Counted from the first letter of the stretch, positions 21,135-34,551 are shown. The stretch is 64,000 nt of DNA from Lactuca virosa (GCA_928212115.1 CAKMRJ010005745.1:215938533-216002532); one strand, 5' to 3'. Notes: generated from the letters alone by a model not told the origin. Translations and numbers: made by a program.

Positions 21135-24100
21135 ATGGCAGTATATTACAAGTTCAAAAGTGCTAAAGATTATGACTCGATTCCAATCGATGGCCATTTT
21201 ATAACGGTTGCCTCTCTGAAAGAAAAAATATATGAATCCAAGCAATTGGGCAGGGGTACTGATTATGATCTTGTGGTCACCAACGCCCAGACTAATGAAG
21301 GTGTGTTTTAAGTTCTAGACCTAGTCAGCCTCTGTGTTCTTGAATAATTTCAATCTCTTAATATTCTATTCTAAAATCACACTGAATTTCAACTTTCATG
21401 TTTGTAACTTAAATGGCAACAAATATTTGTTCAAGAGTTGTCAAGTTTTGCTTTTCTATAATTAGGTTGATTGGATTGAACTTTGAAGAGGATTCACATT
21501 TCACATCAACTCAACTAGAAGATGACTAGAACTAGCTATTAATTATGTATTTATTTATGTTATATAGTATGCAAATATGGGTTGGCCTTTTGGGTACTAC
21601 TGATGTGGATTGATCTATTTATAGTATTTCACAGAAGTGTTTCTGTTTTGAAATTTCAGAATATCTTGATGAAGACATGTTGATTCCAAAAAATACATCT
21701 GTTTTAATTCGTCGAATTCCTGGACAACCTCGCATGCCTATAGTTGCAGCACCAGTTTCTGAACAACCTAAGTACAGTTTCAAAACCTTTAAATTTTTTT
21801 TTAAATCACTCATACTTGTTTTCTTAAAGATTTAGATACCTTATTTATATAAACCCTGCAAAAGCTTTGTACATGTTTAATCATTAATGGCCATAAATCA
21901 AGTTTTAGTTGAATTGTTTTATGATTTGAACTGCAGGCAAAAAATGGTTAATGAGCTGGAAGTTGTGCAATCTGCAAAGAGTAACTTTTCAGGAGCTGGA
22001 CTTTCTTTTCCCAACTATGTAAGCCTTGTGTAGTTATAACTTATAATGTTTTAAAAACTTGTTCATGGATGAATGATGATAGATGATAACATAACACATT
22101 AATTTTTGTAGCTTGATGGATCAGAATATGATGAATTTGGAAATGATTTGTATGAAATTCCTGAAGTTATTCCAGTTGTTTCTAGCAACCCACTTCAGGA
22201 TGCTCCTGCTCCTAGTAAAGCTGATGAAGACAGCAAAATTCAGGCCTTAATTGATACACCAGCTTTGGATTGGCAGCAGTGAGTTTTAGTTTAGTCTATT
22301 TTTTAATGATTTAGTATTTTGTTTTTGGAAAAAGATGTTGACTTTATTGACTTTTCAGGCAAAATTTTGATGGGTTTGGTGGTGGTAGAGGCTTTGGGCG
22401 TGGAATGGGTGGTAGAATGGGTGGACGTGGTTTTGGTAAAATTATCTTTTAGCTTCTCTCTGTTCTTGATATGTTCATGTTTATTTATATAACATATAAC
22501 AATTTTGCTTTTGAAAACTGATTTGTTTTGTTTTTTTTTTCTTTTAAATAAATTTTAGGTAGGGGTGGTGGTGGTGGCTTTGAGAGGAAAACACCGCCTC
22601 CAGGCTATGTATGCCACAGATGCAAAACCCCAGGTAGATTCATCATTCATGAATCTTTTTTTCTTTTTTCAAGTAAGAAATCTGTTAAATTTATAATCTT
22701 TTTTACCAGGTCATTTTATTCAGCATTGTCCCACAAATGGTGATCCTAATTTTGATATAAAGAGAGTGAAACCTCCAACTGGTATTCCAAAATCCATGTT
22801 AATGGCTACTCCAGATGGCTCATATGCATTACCTAGTGGTGCTGTAGCAGTTTTGAAGCCAAATGAGTATGTTATTAATTAATATATTTTTTTATTTAAA
22901 TTAACTCTAGATATATTTGTGTTATATTAATAATGTTTGTTACAATAGGGCTGCTTTTGAGAAGGAGATTGAAGGGATGCCTTCTACAAGAACTGTTGGT
23001 GATCTTCCTCCAGAACTTCATTGCCCTTTGTGCAAAGATGTGATGAAAGATGCTGTTCTCACCAGCAAGTGCTGTTTCACCAGTTTCTGTGATAAATGTA
23101 AGTTTCTTTTTTTGCTGATATGGCAAAATGATTTGATTTTTTATAAATATTTGATCCTGTTTATCTTGATTATACTATCAGGTATAAGAGATCACATTAT
23201 CTCCAAAGCAGTGTGTGTTTGTGGTGCAACGAATGTGCTTGCAGATGATCTTTTGCCTAATAAGACATTAAGGGATACAATAAACCGAATATTGGAGTCT
23301 AATAATAGCAGTGCTGAAAATGGTGGCAGTGCTTTTCATGTTCAAGGTATGTGATTAATTTACAAAATGGTCCCTGTGCTTTCTGAGTTTTACCATGTTT
23401 AGTCCAAAGTTGAAACCTTTGTCAATTTTGGTCCTTATTCTAAGGTTCTTTATCGAATATGATGGTTAAAACCAACTTAAAATCTTGAAATGACCAAAAT
23501 TGGACTAAAATGAAAAAAGTTTCAGTTTTGGACTAAACATGGTAACATGCAGAAAGAACAGGGACTATTTTTGTAACATACTTTATTTCTTGAAAAAGGT
23601 TTCAGTTTTTTAATCTTTATATTTTGTTTTTCAGATATGGAGTCTGCTAGGTGTGCACCACCACCACAGCCGAAGATTCCATCACCTTCACGATCAGCCG
23701 CCTCCAAGGGGGAGCAAGCACCAGCACAGAACGGGGAGGCAACAAATATGCAGCAGGCGGAGGTGGCGGCGGCAGAACATACTCCGGCAGCTGAGCCGCC
23801 AGTCTCAGGGAAAGGAAAAGTGATGAAAGCTCCTGATGTATCTGAGGCTACATATGATTCAAAGAGTATGATGGAACCGGCTTCACAGGGAAGTGCAAGA
23901 CCTGTTGATGATGAAGTCCAGCAGCAGCAGAAGCAAGTTCCCGGTGAGGCAGGTAAATGGAATCTGTTTTTGGAAGGAATGGAATCTGTTAAAGGAATTG
24001 GAATATGCAAGAGTTGTAATATGTCATATGTTACTTTGTTTGGTAGGAAATGGAATGGAGTTCAATCTCATTCCTTCGCTATGATTGAGGCAATGAACAA

Positions 24101-25975
24101 ACATGTTTGTGTTTTAATTTGTATGATGGCAATTTTGTCTTTTAATAAAAAAAATAGTGAAATTCGTTTCTTACAACCCACCCTTAGGAGTGATGAAATC
24201 CCTTAAACATGAATTTTGGTTCAAAATGGAATTTGAGATTCCAATTCCTTTGATTCCACTGGAATCCATGAAACCGAACACACCCTAATACTTTTCTAGG
24301 GATAAATGCAAGAGATAGATAGCAACTTCATTATTTGTGTATATATAATCCTACTTTCATTTCCTTCTATTACAACATTGTACTTTCCTTGTTTTTATTT
24401 CTTATTAAGGTAATGTGCTCTAAAAAATAAAAAATCTACCCAATTATAACCTTTTGTGATGTCCTAATAACAAATAAAATGGAAGTAGCACATTGCTATT
24501 TCTTGCATTTAATCTATATGGAGGTTTACCTTTTTTTGTTATATAATTTTCAGTATTAATATATATTGGCTTACATTTTCCTTTCTTGTTTTCAGCAAAG
24601 AAGAAGAAAAAGAAGAAAGTTAACATGCCAAATGGTAGAGTTCTGATTACTGTTATACCTTTTGTAGCATTTCATTTGTTCAAATGGGCTCCTTTTGTTG
24701 ACATTTTTTTTTTTGTATTTTTTTATATTTTCAGCAGCAGAAATGCAGTGGAGGGCATCTCAGGAGTTTGCAGCTGAAAACTATATGATGCCGCCAGGTC
24801 CTTCCCCTTACAACCCTTACTGGAATGGGATGCAGCCTGGAATGGATGCATTTATGGGGCCATATGGTGGCGGCATGCCGCCATACATGGGTGGTGGTTA
24901 TGGATTTGGGCCGATGGATGTCCCCTTTGGAGGCGGCATGTTCCCCCAGGACCCTTTTGGTGCATCAGGCCTTATAATGCCTCCTCCTTTTATCCCTCCA
25001 CCTCAGAGGTAATTTTATAACTACCTGTTTTAAAGGGAAAATAAATAATAGAGAAATTAATTGTTTGATTTTACTTTTTACAGGGATCTTGCAGAGTTAG
25101 GGATGGGCATGAATGGTGGTGGGCCCCCCATTATGAGCCGAGAGGAATTTGAAGCCCGAAGAGCCGAATTAAAATGGAAACGTGATTTTGAGAAACGTGG
25201 CCCAAGTGGAAGGCAAGTTATCAAATCACCATTTAACTAATTATCTTTTTATGAGTATTATATAATAATAATAACAATAATAATAGTTTTGACTTCTTGT
25301 TACAGCAGCAGGGAATTACAAAAAGAAAGGGATTTCAACAGAGAGCCACGTGGCCATGGCCATGAGGATGCTCCTCCAATGAAGTCGAAATCGGTATATG
25401 AAGTTTTGGTCTTTTTATTTTTATTTTTATCTTAATATTATTTTAAACATATTTTAAGGTGTCTTGTTGGATTCCAGAGACCAATTCCGCCGCCTAGCAG
25501 TGATGGTCACCACCGCCATAGATCCGACAGGCCGTCGCCGGACCGCCGACATTCCCGTGATGACGGTCATGATGCACCTCCACATCCATCGTCAAAGAGG
25601 AGATCTTCACGTGATCGCAATGATTATGAAGACCGCGACGACAGCCACCACAACCGCCACCATGACCACCAGTCACAGCCGCACAAGAGCCACCGCCGAT
25701 CCGAATCATCATCCGCCACCAGAAAGCCACCACAAGCACCACCAACCTCAGATTCCAAATCGGCTGCACCAGCGGCACCCGTGGCGGCAGCCAGCAGCGG
25801 TGATCGGAAACATAAACCAAGTGTCTTCTCTCGCATCAGCTTCCCGGAAGAAGAAGCGGCGGCGGCCGCTGCGGCAGCAGCCGCCGCAGGTTCCAAGAAA
25901 CGGAAGGTCACGTCAAGTTCAACGGAAGCGCCACCTGGCGGATCCACGGCAGTGTCAAGGAAGAGTAGCAGCTCA

Positions 25976-26008
<33 letters not shown>

Positions 26009-26170
26009 GCCACCGCCACCGCCATAGATTATGAGTCTAGTGATGATGACAGACATTTTAAGAGGAGACCTGCGAGATACGAGTCGTCTCCGGTGAGGGA
26101 ACGGGAACGTGATCGGGGAAGGGAACGGGAGAGGGAACGTGAGCGGGAACACTACAGCAAGCACAGGTAG
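21135..26170 (+). CDS. PQT3: PQT3/RBBP6-type E3 ubiquitin ligase, 15 exons, 896 aa
   Basis: Exons: 21135-21300, 21660-21771, 21937-22018, 22112-22278, 22359-22435, 22559-22633, 22710-22866, 22949-23097, 23182-23346, 23635-23952, 24596-24634, 24735-25008, 25084-25212, 25306-25393, 25478-26170. The frame holds throughout. Order of domains: DWNN ubiquitin-like domain (residues about 3-76, starting VYYKFKSAKDYDSI), Gly/Arg-rich linker (about 180-208), CCHC zinc knuckle (C220, C223, H228, C233), RING/U-box-like domain (C304, C307, C320/C321, C326, C329, C340, C342) followed by ADDLLPNKTLRDTINRIL, a Lys-rich nuclear signal (about 490-497), a Met/Gly/Pro-rich region, and a tail rich in His, Arg, Ala and RE/RD repeats with SKKRKV near 803. 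This is the plant PARAQUAT TOLERANCE 3 / RBBP6 architecture; in Arabidopsis PQT3 is a negative regulator of oxidative tolerance that ubiquitinates PRMT4b (from the literature, not from this sequence). Length matches the family. Intron 13 needs a GC donor. Confidence 0.92.
23360..23576. mobile_element. MITE in PQT3 intron 9
   Basis: TTACAAAATGGTCCCTGTGCTTTCTG at the left pairs with the inverse of CAGAAAGAACAGGGACTATTTTTGTAA at the right. Pairing extends inward through ACCATGTTTAGTCCAAA, giving inverted repeats of about 55 bp and an inner AATTTTGGTCC/GACCAAAATT pair. It lies wholly within an intron (23347-23634) and does not affect the coding frame. Target duplication not resolved. Confidence 0.8.
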
Positions 26171-27872
26171 CTAATGACTTAATGTCAAGCTACTGTGCAA
26201 ATATGATTTATTTCAAGAATCTGAAGGCGGAGGGTTGTTATGTTTTTTTTTTCTTTCTTGATGTATTACGATATTTAACTTGATGGAAATAAGTAAAATA
26301 TGTTTTGGTCGTTTGTTGCTTTGTATTTCTGGGTTTTAGTAGTGATTGCTTTTGTTTCGTTTATGGTTTTATCACAACTAAATAAACACATTAAAAAAAA
26401 AAAATCAAGTCACAAAGTGAGCAAAGTAGATTTAGAATATTTCTTTATGGCACAGGTGCTTGAGGCGTTTTAAAGCATATACCGTTATAATCGATGAAAC
26501 AGGTGTTAAATTTGTCATCTGATATAACCCATTATCGGTTGGTGAATTTGGTGGCAAGGAAGTTTATGTGTATCAAAGCATAATGGTCGTGTTAGGTGAT
26601 CTTTCAGGTGGCAATGATTTTTTTGATTTAATCCCAATTCAATGTATCCCTTCTTCATTTTAGTCTTCATCCTTGATTTTTCTTATGGGTTTTCTTGATC
26701 GCTTCAATTTTCATCTTATGGAAGCTGCAAAATCTCGAGTGAAGGCAACATAAAAACTCAAATCCATCATTGTCGTGGTTGAGTTGAGGGCATGTGTAAA
26801 AGAATTTCGATTGACCTAATTTCAAGATTCAAAAATAGATTAGAATCTTTTGAAGTGGATTGATCCATCACAACCAAATCAATGGTAGACAAATCTTGTT
26901 CATGAAATGCAATAATCATATGCACTACCAATTGGAAAAATAAGTTTAGGATGATGAGTTTATTTGATTAGTTTAGTGATGATGCAACTTTTATTAAATT
27001 TGAGTGTGGTGTTTCTTGTTGTGTAATTGCTTAATTTAGGTCGAATGTTATTGTAATTTAATACTTTTAGTTATTGTATGGCATTGCCGCCGTTGTTATT
27101 GTTGTTTCAATGTTATTGTAGTTCTCGAAATTCTAGCTAATGAAATTGTTTTTTCCAAGTTAATAAACAAAATATACAATGCAATATTCATTATGAATAT
27201 ACTATACAAACATATATACAAAAAAAACCATTTAATACACATGATTCAATATATATTTATTAATAGTATAAAGACATGTGAATAACATGTAAAAAATATA
27301 GACAAAAGTCTACGAAACATTTCATCACACAGTTGAAATGTATACAAAATGAATAACATGTTGCATATATGTTACATACTCTTAATAAACATTCATTGGT
27401 TCACATGTAAATATTACGTGCTATATTCATTTTATACATTTATTTATACAATTGTTGTAAACACACATTAACTTATATAGTTGTGGCAAAACCTTCACAC
27501 ATAAGCTATTATAGATCCGGTAAAAAAATATTTTGGTAGGCAGATAATTTTTTTTACGGCATATTTTTTGGCAAACAATACAAATGAATAAAAAGTAACA
27601 TGAGCACAAAAAAAAAAATTCACAAAAAAACATTTCGATGATTCATTTTTACAATGGTTTTATTAATATTCATTAAAGTTTTCATAAAAGTGAATTTTTT
27701 TTTTACTTAAAAATAAATCATGAAGGTGTTTTTTTTATAATTTTTTGTTCTTGTGAATCATCTTACTTTTGAATCATCTAATTATTCATTTTGTTTGTTT
27801 GCTAAAAAATATGTATATATAAATTTTTTTATACATTCCTACCAAAATTTATCTTCTTATTTGATCTTTTGG

Positions 27873-27926
<54 letters not shown>

Positions 27927-28104
27927 CACATGAAAAATATTTTTCAAGTGCGTATGTTATCCCGTTCTTGATAGAGGTGGCGATTTATGGCGAGATGAGG
28001 TGTAGCTAGTGGTGTGCGGGGTAGAGTATAAGCTATGGTTGCAGGTCGACATTGTGTAACAATGGCGATGATGGTGTTGATTGTTAGGGTTTAAGCACTT
28101 AAAT
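26171..28104. other. Intergenic, no gene seen; (TA)n at 27874-27924
   Basis: The first 250 bases are the likely 3' UTR of the PQT3-like gene, with AATAAGTAAAATA-type polyadenylation signals near 26288. The rest is AT-rich and contains a dinucleotide TA tract. No domain was recognised in the small ORFs (27427-27633, 27753-27971). Confidence 0.6.
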
Positions 28105-28448
28105 TGTAACGACCCAAATTTTCAAATATTTTTTTTTCGTTTTTAATTAACCAAACATTTCCATAAAATATGAAGTAACATTGACCATTGTTTTCAAAAT
28201 TCATAACATTAACATTTTATTCAAAACATCAGAGTGTCCCATCAAGTCAAATGCCGGAGAGTGCATGCCGCGCCATCAAGCCTTGCCCTTGGCCTTAGGC
28301 TCAGAAGTATCTGAAACAAATCAACAAACTATAAGCTAACGCTTAGTGAGTTCCCCAGAGCATACCCCACACAATCCACATAATCACATAATCCATATTA
28401 GCTATAAAAGCTACATAAACCATACAAGCCATGCATACATACATATAA

Positions 28449-28755
28449 GGATGCCGTGGGCTCCTCCCAAGGTCTTACTCCAGGATGCCATGGGCTCCCC
28501 CACATGGTCTTACACCTAAGTGCCATGGGCTCCCCCATGGTCTTTAGCTGGAAAGCAATGGGCTCCCCCACATGGTCTTACATCCAGGTGCCATGGGCTC
28601 CCCCCATAGTCTTTACTTGAAAAGCCATGGGCTCCCCAACATGGTCTTACATCCAAGTGCCATGGGCTCCCCCATGGTCTTTACTTGAAAAGCCATGGGC
28701 TCCCCAACATGGTCTTACATCCAAGCGCCATGGGCTCCCCCATGGTCTTCCCTGC
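28449..28755 (-). repeat. LTR minisatellite, CATGGGCTCCCCCACATGG units
   Basis: About ten tandem units of roughly 31 bp (paired into about 62-bp higher units) based on GCCATGGGCTCCCCCATGGTCTT, alternating in linker sequence (TTACATCCAAG or TACTTGAAAA). It sits between the GTGAGTTCCCCAG block and the GGTGCCTTCGACCCATTGG block of the solo LTR. Confidence 0.9.
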
Positions 28756-29531
28756 AAGTATCACATATATAACTATTAACTAGCATACCACTTAGCATAA
28801 CTAACTACCATACCACGTATCACTACATCAACTAGTGTACCACATATCACAAAATGGGCCGGCTTTGGTGCCTTCGACCCATTGGTATGGTGAGGAGACT
28901 CACCTCTCGAGAATGCTGAACTGACAAGATAAGATCAAATAAGTCCCAACGCACAACTCCAATTCAACCACCTAATAATCATCATGTGATAACTCGCAAA
29001 ATCCCGAAATACCATAAATACCCTCAAAGTCAGCCCTGGTTATAGTCGAGGTCAGCAGTCAAGGTCAACAGTCCATGTTGACTCCAGCTCGTCGAGTGCA
29101 TCCAACAACTCGTCGAGTCCCTTCAGAGTCCATACAACCGAAACCCCGAGTCAACTCGCTGAGTCACCTGAGTAACTCGTCGAGTTCCTTAATGTCTAAG
29201 GCCGAAAACTCTAAACCGAAATCTCTTAATCAGCTCACCGAAATCACTCTGGATCCAGAAAATGGGGAAAACCCTACCCGAATCGTTGAGTTGGCTAAGC
29301 AACTCGTCGAGTCCCTTCATCCCTTTTTGTGTTCAGTCCTTTCCAGTGGGATCCAAGGCTCCAAACTACAGATCCAACCCCTTATAGTGTAGTTACCATG
29401 TAAAGTTGCAAACTTTACGTGCATGCAAGGCCTCACAAGGCTAAAATACTATAACTAAGGTTCCTACAAGGTTTTAGTGCATGGAAAGGGCCTAAGCTGG
29501 ATAAAGTGGGCAACTTTATGTCATTGAAGAC

Positions 29532-31769
29532 TGATGGGTGTCGAATCCATCAAACAAATAAATCCTATTTGCACTTATATGATTTAAAAATAATAGTAAT
29601 AGTGGCAAACAGGGTCGATCCTCAAGGACTCGGTTTTAATCCATAAACACACCAAAATAGTCATGTTTTTATTCCTATTGCATAAAAAGTAAATACGGAG
29701 GAGGATTTTGAAAACGAATAAAACTATATTGAAATATGGTAAAATAAATACTAGAAACAAAAATAAAAACGATCCGGTTCCGAGTTCTATTTTCCTAATG
29801 ATGCAAGCTAATAATGATTGATGTCAAGTTGAATTATAATCTAAGTTGGTACTTGGAAACATTAACAAGCTCTAACACTTCTCATTCACCAAATTGTTTA
29901 ACCAAAACAAACTCTTTGAATTAAACCTAACCCTTCTAATTTAATCTAAACAAGTTCTTAGATAGAAATCAAAAGGTTGCATTAAGTTTTGTGTGAATGT
30001 TCCCAACAACATCCAATACTCCTCACAAGCTCGGGAGCGTAAGAATGTGTGAATATGATTTACAGTAGATTTATTCAAAAGAATTCAATTTAGTGCTTGT
30101 TACTTACTCTATTTCACAAACAATTATGGATTTTGCAAAATAGATAACTTGAATGATCAAACTCTAATTCAAATGGCCAACAAGAATTACAATTAAAATC
30201 AAACATTCGATTAAAAGGAAATCAAATTCACTAGATAGAATACAAATTCAACATCAAATCATATGATCAACTACATAAAAAGGAAGTTCAAACTACAAAA
30301 CCGGATGCGTTAACTAAAATATGATAAATATATACTAAAAAGTACTAACTAGTTGATGATTGAATTAACACCAAAAGACTGATTTAGACGTGTGATCATG
30401 GATTGTTACGTGCAATGATTTTTATACAATTCCTAGTTTGGCCGCGGCTGTCAACAAGCTCTGACAACCCGTTTCGCCAGACACTCGATTAAAACAAGCT
30501 CTTTAACCAAGCTGCAAACTTATCTAACTAAAATGAGTGCTTCAATTAGAACTGACTCACTACAAAATTATCAAACGAGCAATTTGTAATTAGGTGAGAG
30601 CCGCATTAAAACACAAACGAAACACCAAACACAATGAACCCTCACGTAAGTTCAGAGAATTTACATTGTACCAACATGATTTTATAACACAAGTGTATTA
30701 TTTGCTACTTAGACCAATTAAAAGAACAATTACAGATTCAATTAATTCATTAGCAATTCATCATCAAAACCCTAACCGGGTTGCTCAAGCCTAACTAAAA
30801 TTGTAACAACGAAATTAATGAAATCAAAAATCATATGGATAGGAGCGTATTAAATCTAAATAACAATCTCACACAACGATCTAAAACAAGTCTAAATAAT
30901 CAAACTAGTTCAAACATCAAACCCGGTGGTTTAGCCGTTTAAGACGGCTAAACCCCGGAAACTACAATTTAATCAACGAAAAATAAAACTTACTACAAGA
31001 AATTAAGTTTGTTTTGATGCTTGAAACCTAAAGAAAATCCTCCAGTCGCTTTCTCGTTCTGGTCTGTTTTTCTTGCCGTGAGTTCTCCCCCCTAAAATAT
31101 ATGTGTCCTCATAATAATAACCACCCCCCAAAAACAAAAACCTATTCGTGATTAGCCTTTTCTCATCAAACATGGGCTAGTACTTCATTTAATATGGGCT
31201 GCCAAACTAGACTAAGAAGTACTATTGGGCTGATTTAAAATGACCAAAAATAGGCTGTAATGTATAGGCTAAAAAGTGGGCTGTCATTTTTATTTCTTTT
31301 TTGGACAGATTTCCTGCTACTGTTCACGAGGCCTGTAAGGAGCATCAAACGATCTCCAAATCCGATCTCCACCGTTCAGATTATTGATCTATGGGTTAGG
31401 AAGACACCAGTAAAATTTTAGCTCGATCGGACTACGTTTACCCCTCGATCCAATCACTTTACGAAAGCCGTGCATTGCTGCCAAATTTCCAAAAAAAATC
31501 TTTAAATCACTTCGTTTTATTACTTTATCGTGGATGTTGTTACGAGACTTCAAATGTGGTTGCAATGTCTTCCATGTGAATTGTATCGGTGCTCAAAATA
31601 TATATCATTACCCGCTTACATAAATCTGCACAAATTAAGCTTAAACGAGTAAAATTGTCCCAAACTAACGACACAATGAAACATATGAAATGCATACTAA
31701 ATATACACAATATATCGTGCAAATAATTAACAAAATATACTAAAATGATACGTAAAAATGAACCTAACA
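29532..31769 (-). repeat. 3' LTR of the nested element (2238 bp)
   Basis: Aligns end to end with 34552-36749. It contains 40 bases (30301-30340) that are absent from the other copy, where AAAA occurs once at the junction; in this copy AAAA bounds the segment on both sides, which fits a short-homology deletion in the 5' LTR. Confidence 0.93.
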
Positions 31770-31784
31770 AATCTCCCCAAGCTT
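31770..31784 (-). other. Polypurine tract of the nested element
   Basis: On the minus strand AAGCTTGGGGAGATT lies immediately before the 3' LTR start TGTTAGG. This is the position and composition expected for the plus-strand primer of reverse transcription. A second CTCCCCAAGCTTAAG copy at 33494-33508 may be an internal duplicate. Confidence 0.8.
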
Positions 31785-32436
31785 AAACATTTCTTGTCCT
31801 CAAGAAAGAACAAGTCGGGAATGAACCGGAAAGAAGAAAAGAAATAAATTAAACTAATAATTAAACTTTTCAAAACTATGCATGGAAAACAAAACATGAT
31901 CAAAATCCACAACCTCATCCATATCAAACAGTTAGTAATATGTAAAAACACCACATGCATTGAACCAACTTAGTCTTATCATAAAATTAAACATTACAAG
32001 ATTAAAACTTAATTACTTCTTAACACAACCCAACAAAATCAAAAGTTAACAACACTTCTTCAAGGTTACCGACATTGAGTTAGCAAATGGAACAAGAGAC
32101 GGTCTTATTTTCGTGTAAAAGATATGCCATAGAAACATACGAAATTTTGTTTTTGCAAATTGTAACAATGACCGAATCCAACTGTTTTGTTGACCAACAA
32201 CAATCTTTTTCTAAAAATTATTTTCTAAAGATTCCCTAGGATTTACCCAAATTGGTTACAAATTTCAAACCACTTACACCAGTCAATGTAGTTAACAGTC
32301 AGTCCCAATGTCATACGTTCAAGTCCAATTTTGAAAGGAATCTTTTGGCAGCCAAGCATTTTTCCTAAACATATTATTTAATGAAACTATAAACATTAAT
32401 ATATACAAACTATCTAATTATATTTTCCTACAAATA

Positions 32437-32745
32437 AAGCTCATGGCTTTCTTTGAAATCCATATAACGGACTTCCAACCAACACATCCAGACCAGATGA
32501 CCTTAGTATGCTAGATTTAAAGAGATCCCTCAGGTTTACTTGCCCGAACCTCAAAGGCCACAGATTAGCTTTATTTGGATACCTATACATATCTATATTT
32601 TTTTGTTATTATTAAGTTCATGACTTTCTATGGAACTCGTGTAGCGAACTTTCAACCCAATAGTCCCAAACAATTCAGCTTTAGGCAATTAGGTGTAGAA
32701 CACCCCTCGGAGTTTACTTATTCGAGTCCCAAAGGTCACAGATTA
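32437..32745. repeat. Two diverged direct repeats of about 140 bp inside the nested element
   Basis: 32437-32580 (AAGCTCATGGCTTTCTTTG ... GGCCACAGATTAGCTT) and 32609-32745 (AAGTTCATGACTTTCTATG ... GGTCACAGATTAACTT) share order and many words, including TCAGGTTTACTTGCCCGA versus CGGAGTTTACTTATTCGA. An ancient tandem duplication within the non-coding interior. Confidence 0.7.
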
Positions 32746-34530
32746 ACTTAATAACATTTTTTTTCTCTTTTTTTTCTTTACATATAATAACTAGTACAAT
32801 ACATAATACTCTTTTTAATTTATTTGCTAGGCTTATTTCTTTATATTTTTGTCCTTGACTTTTCATATCACTTGGACATCTCACGGCCTATTTACCATGA
32901 GAGACTTCTAAGGCATTTTTCAAGGGACTAATGTTAACACGCAAGGACCCGTAGGTATAGTTAGAAACTTATGTCCCCAAGCAGGGTACTTAGAAGGGAA
33001 TGGGTAGAAAAGACCTTTTTTAGAGCACTGGAAAGTTCAAGTCACTGAAATTTTCTATTATATTTTTGCTTTCCTTAGATTTAGAGCTTAGTTCAAATTG
33101 AGCATTTAAGGACTGTAAGACCGGTTGTGGGTTCCAAAGGCTAACTTATACCAACAATTATGCTTTGGTAGAAAATTTTTTCATTTTTCGTTTTGCACGA
33201 GTAGTTTTGAGAGGCGTGTAAGTGTGTGAGAATAGACTGCTTTCAGGATCTTAGAAAAGCACGAGCAAGTCTAACTTCAACGTATGTGGCTCATTTATTG
33301 ATTTTTTTACTGTTTTTCAAAGGTTTTGGTAATGGTTGGATCAAAAACAAAAATGAAAATGGAAAATCTTTTTGTAGTTTTTTTAATAGAAGTTGCAAAG
33401 TGGACTAAATGAAAAATATTTTTGTGGTTTTCGAAAAAAAATAAGCCCTAAAATGAAGATGCAAACTAAAAAAAAATGCAAATGCAACACATACCCCTCC
33501 CCAAGCTTAAGATGTATCATCGTCCTCGATGCTTGGGAAGGAGCGGGACTTGAAACTACTCGTATGGGTCGTAACATAGACCGACCGGACATAGGGATGT
33601 CCCAGTAAAGGTGGTGGCAGATTTATGATAGAATCAAACATGAATCCAAAAGCCGAATGCACACATAAACATAGACATAAGTCAGCAAAATTAAAACTTG
33701 GTCAACCAAGGTCGACCATAGTAGGCTCATGTGGAACCGAGCAAAACCTAGTGACAAATGATAAAACAATACAACCTGTGTTTTCCTAAATTTCCACTAA
33801 AGCAATCAGATCCAATAATTTGAAGCAGAATACAGTCAACTTGATAAATCTTGCAAATTCAAAAGTTTGACTTTTTTATCAAGAACATAAAATTGGAATT
33901 AGATGTGCACCTGGATTTCATTGTTGATGCTCAAAATATTGTTGTAATCCAAGGTGGTGCTAATGTGGGTCTCGTAACTGGGAATTGAGGATTGATGCTT
34001 TGGCTTGGACGTGAATATATAGTCTTCAAATCCCTTGGATCCCATCAATCAATGTTTGCAGCCACAAAAATGCTTCCTGTATGTTAATATCTGGTTGCTG
34101 GTTCCATTCGTTAGTGAAGGTAGAGAAATTCCCAAAAGAAAAGTGTGTCTGTGTGTGTTTCAATTTGAGTGAAAAGAATGCCCTTTGGTATTTGACATTT
34201 TAAATAAAGATTTTTTTTAATATATCTGTACATAAACCCACACAGACTACTTTCTTTGTATTTCAATTAAATTTTTATAAGTCTCAACCCACTCATATTA
34301 TCTTGAATTATTTCAAAATTCACTCATTTTTTTTAGCTGTTTGGCAATTCGACTCCAAAAAAAATAAAAAATAAAAAATCAACCAGGTCTATTAATCACT
34401 CTCCTTTTTTTTAATTACTTTTTATAAAAATCCTCACATCTCCTTTACAAAGTTTTACAATGATTACTAAGCATCAAACAATCAAAGATACACGACAATC
34501 TTGATATAAAAATTGATTAAATGCACCAAG

Positions 34531-34548
34531 TCCTCGGCAACGGCGCCA
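34531..34548 (-). other. Primer-binding site, complementary to tRNA-Asp
   Basis: On the minus strand TGGCGCCGTTGCCGAGGA. The known 3' end of plant tRNA-Asp(GTC) plus CCA would pair with TGGCGCCGTTGCCGGGGA, so 17 of 18 bases match. It is 3 bases inside the 5' LTR end, the canonical location. The tRNA end is from established knowledge. Confidence 0.9.
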
Positions 34549-34551
34549 TTT

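Noticed and set aside
23637..24206. Plus-strand ORF continuing past exon 10 to 24206
   Set aside because: Read-through into intron 10; the GT at 23953 and the Lys-rich exon at 24596 give the family-like continuation.
25464..26027. Alternative-frame ORFs over PQT3 exon 15 (both strands)
   Set aside because: Low-complexity Ala, Thr, Pro and Gly frames opposite or shifted to the real exon; the spliced frame explains this DNA.
28449..28755. Regularly spaced repeats that might suggest a CRISPR array
   Set aside because: Eukaryotic LTR minisatellite; spacers are similar to one another and there are no cas genes.
34531..34548. Possible tRNA-Asp gene fragment
   Set aside because: Only the 3' 18 bases match, directly beside an LTR; it is a primer-binding site.
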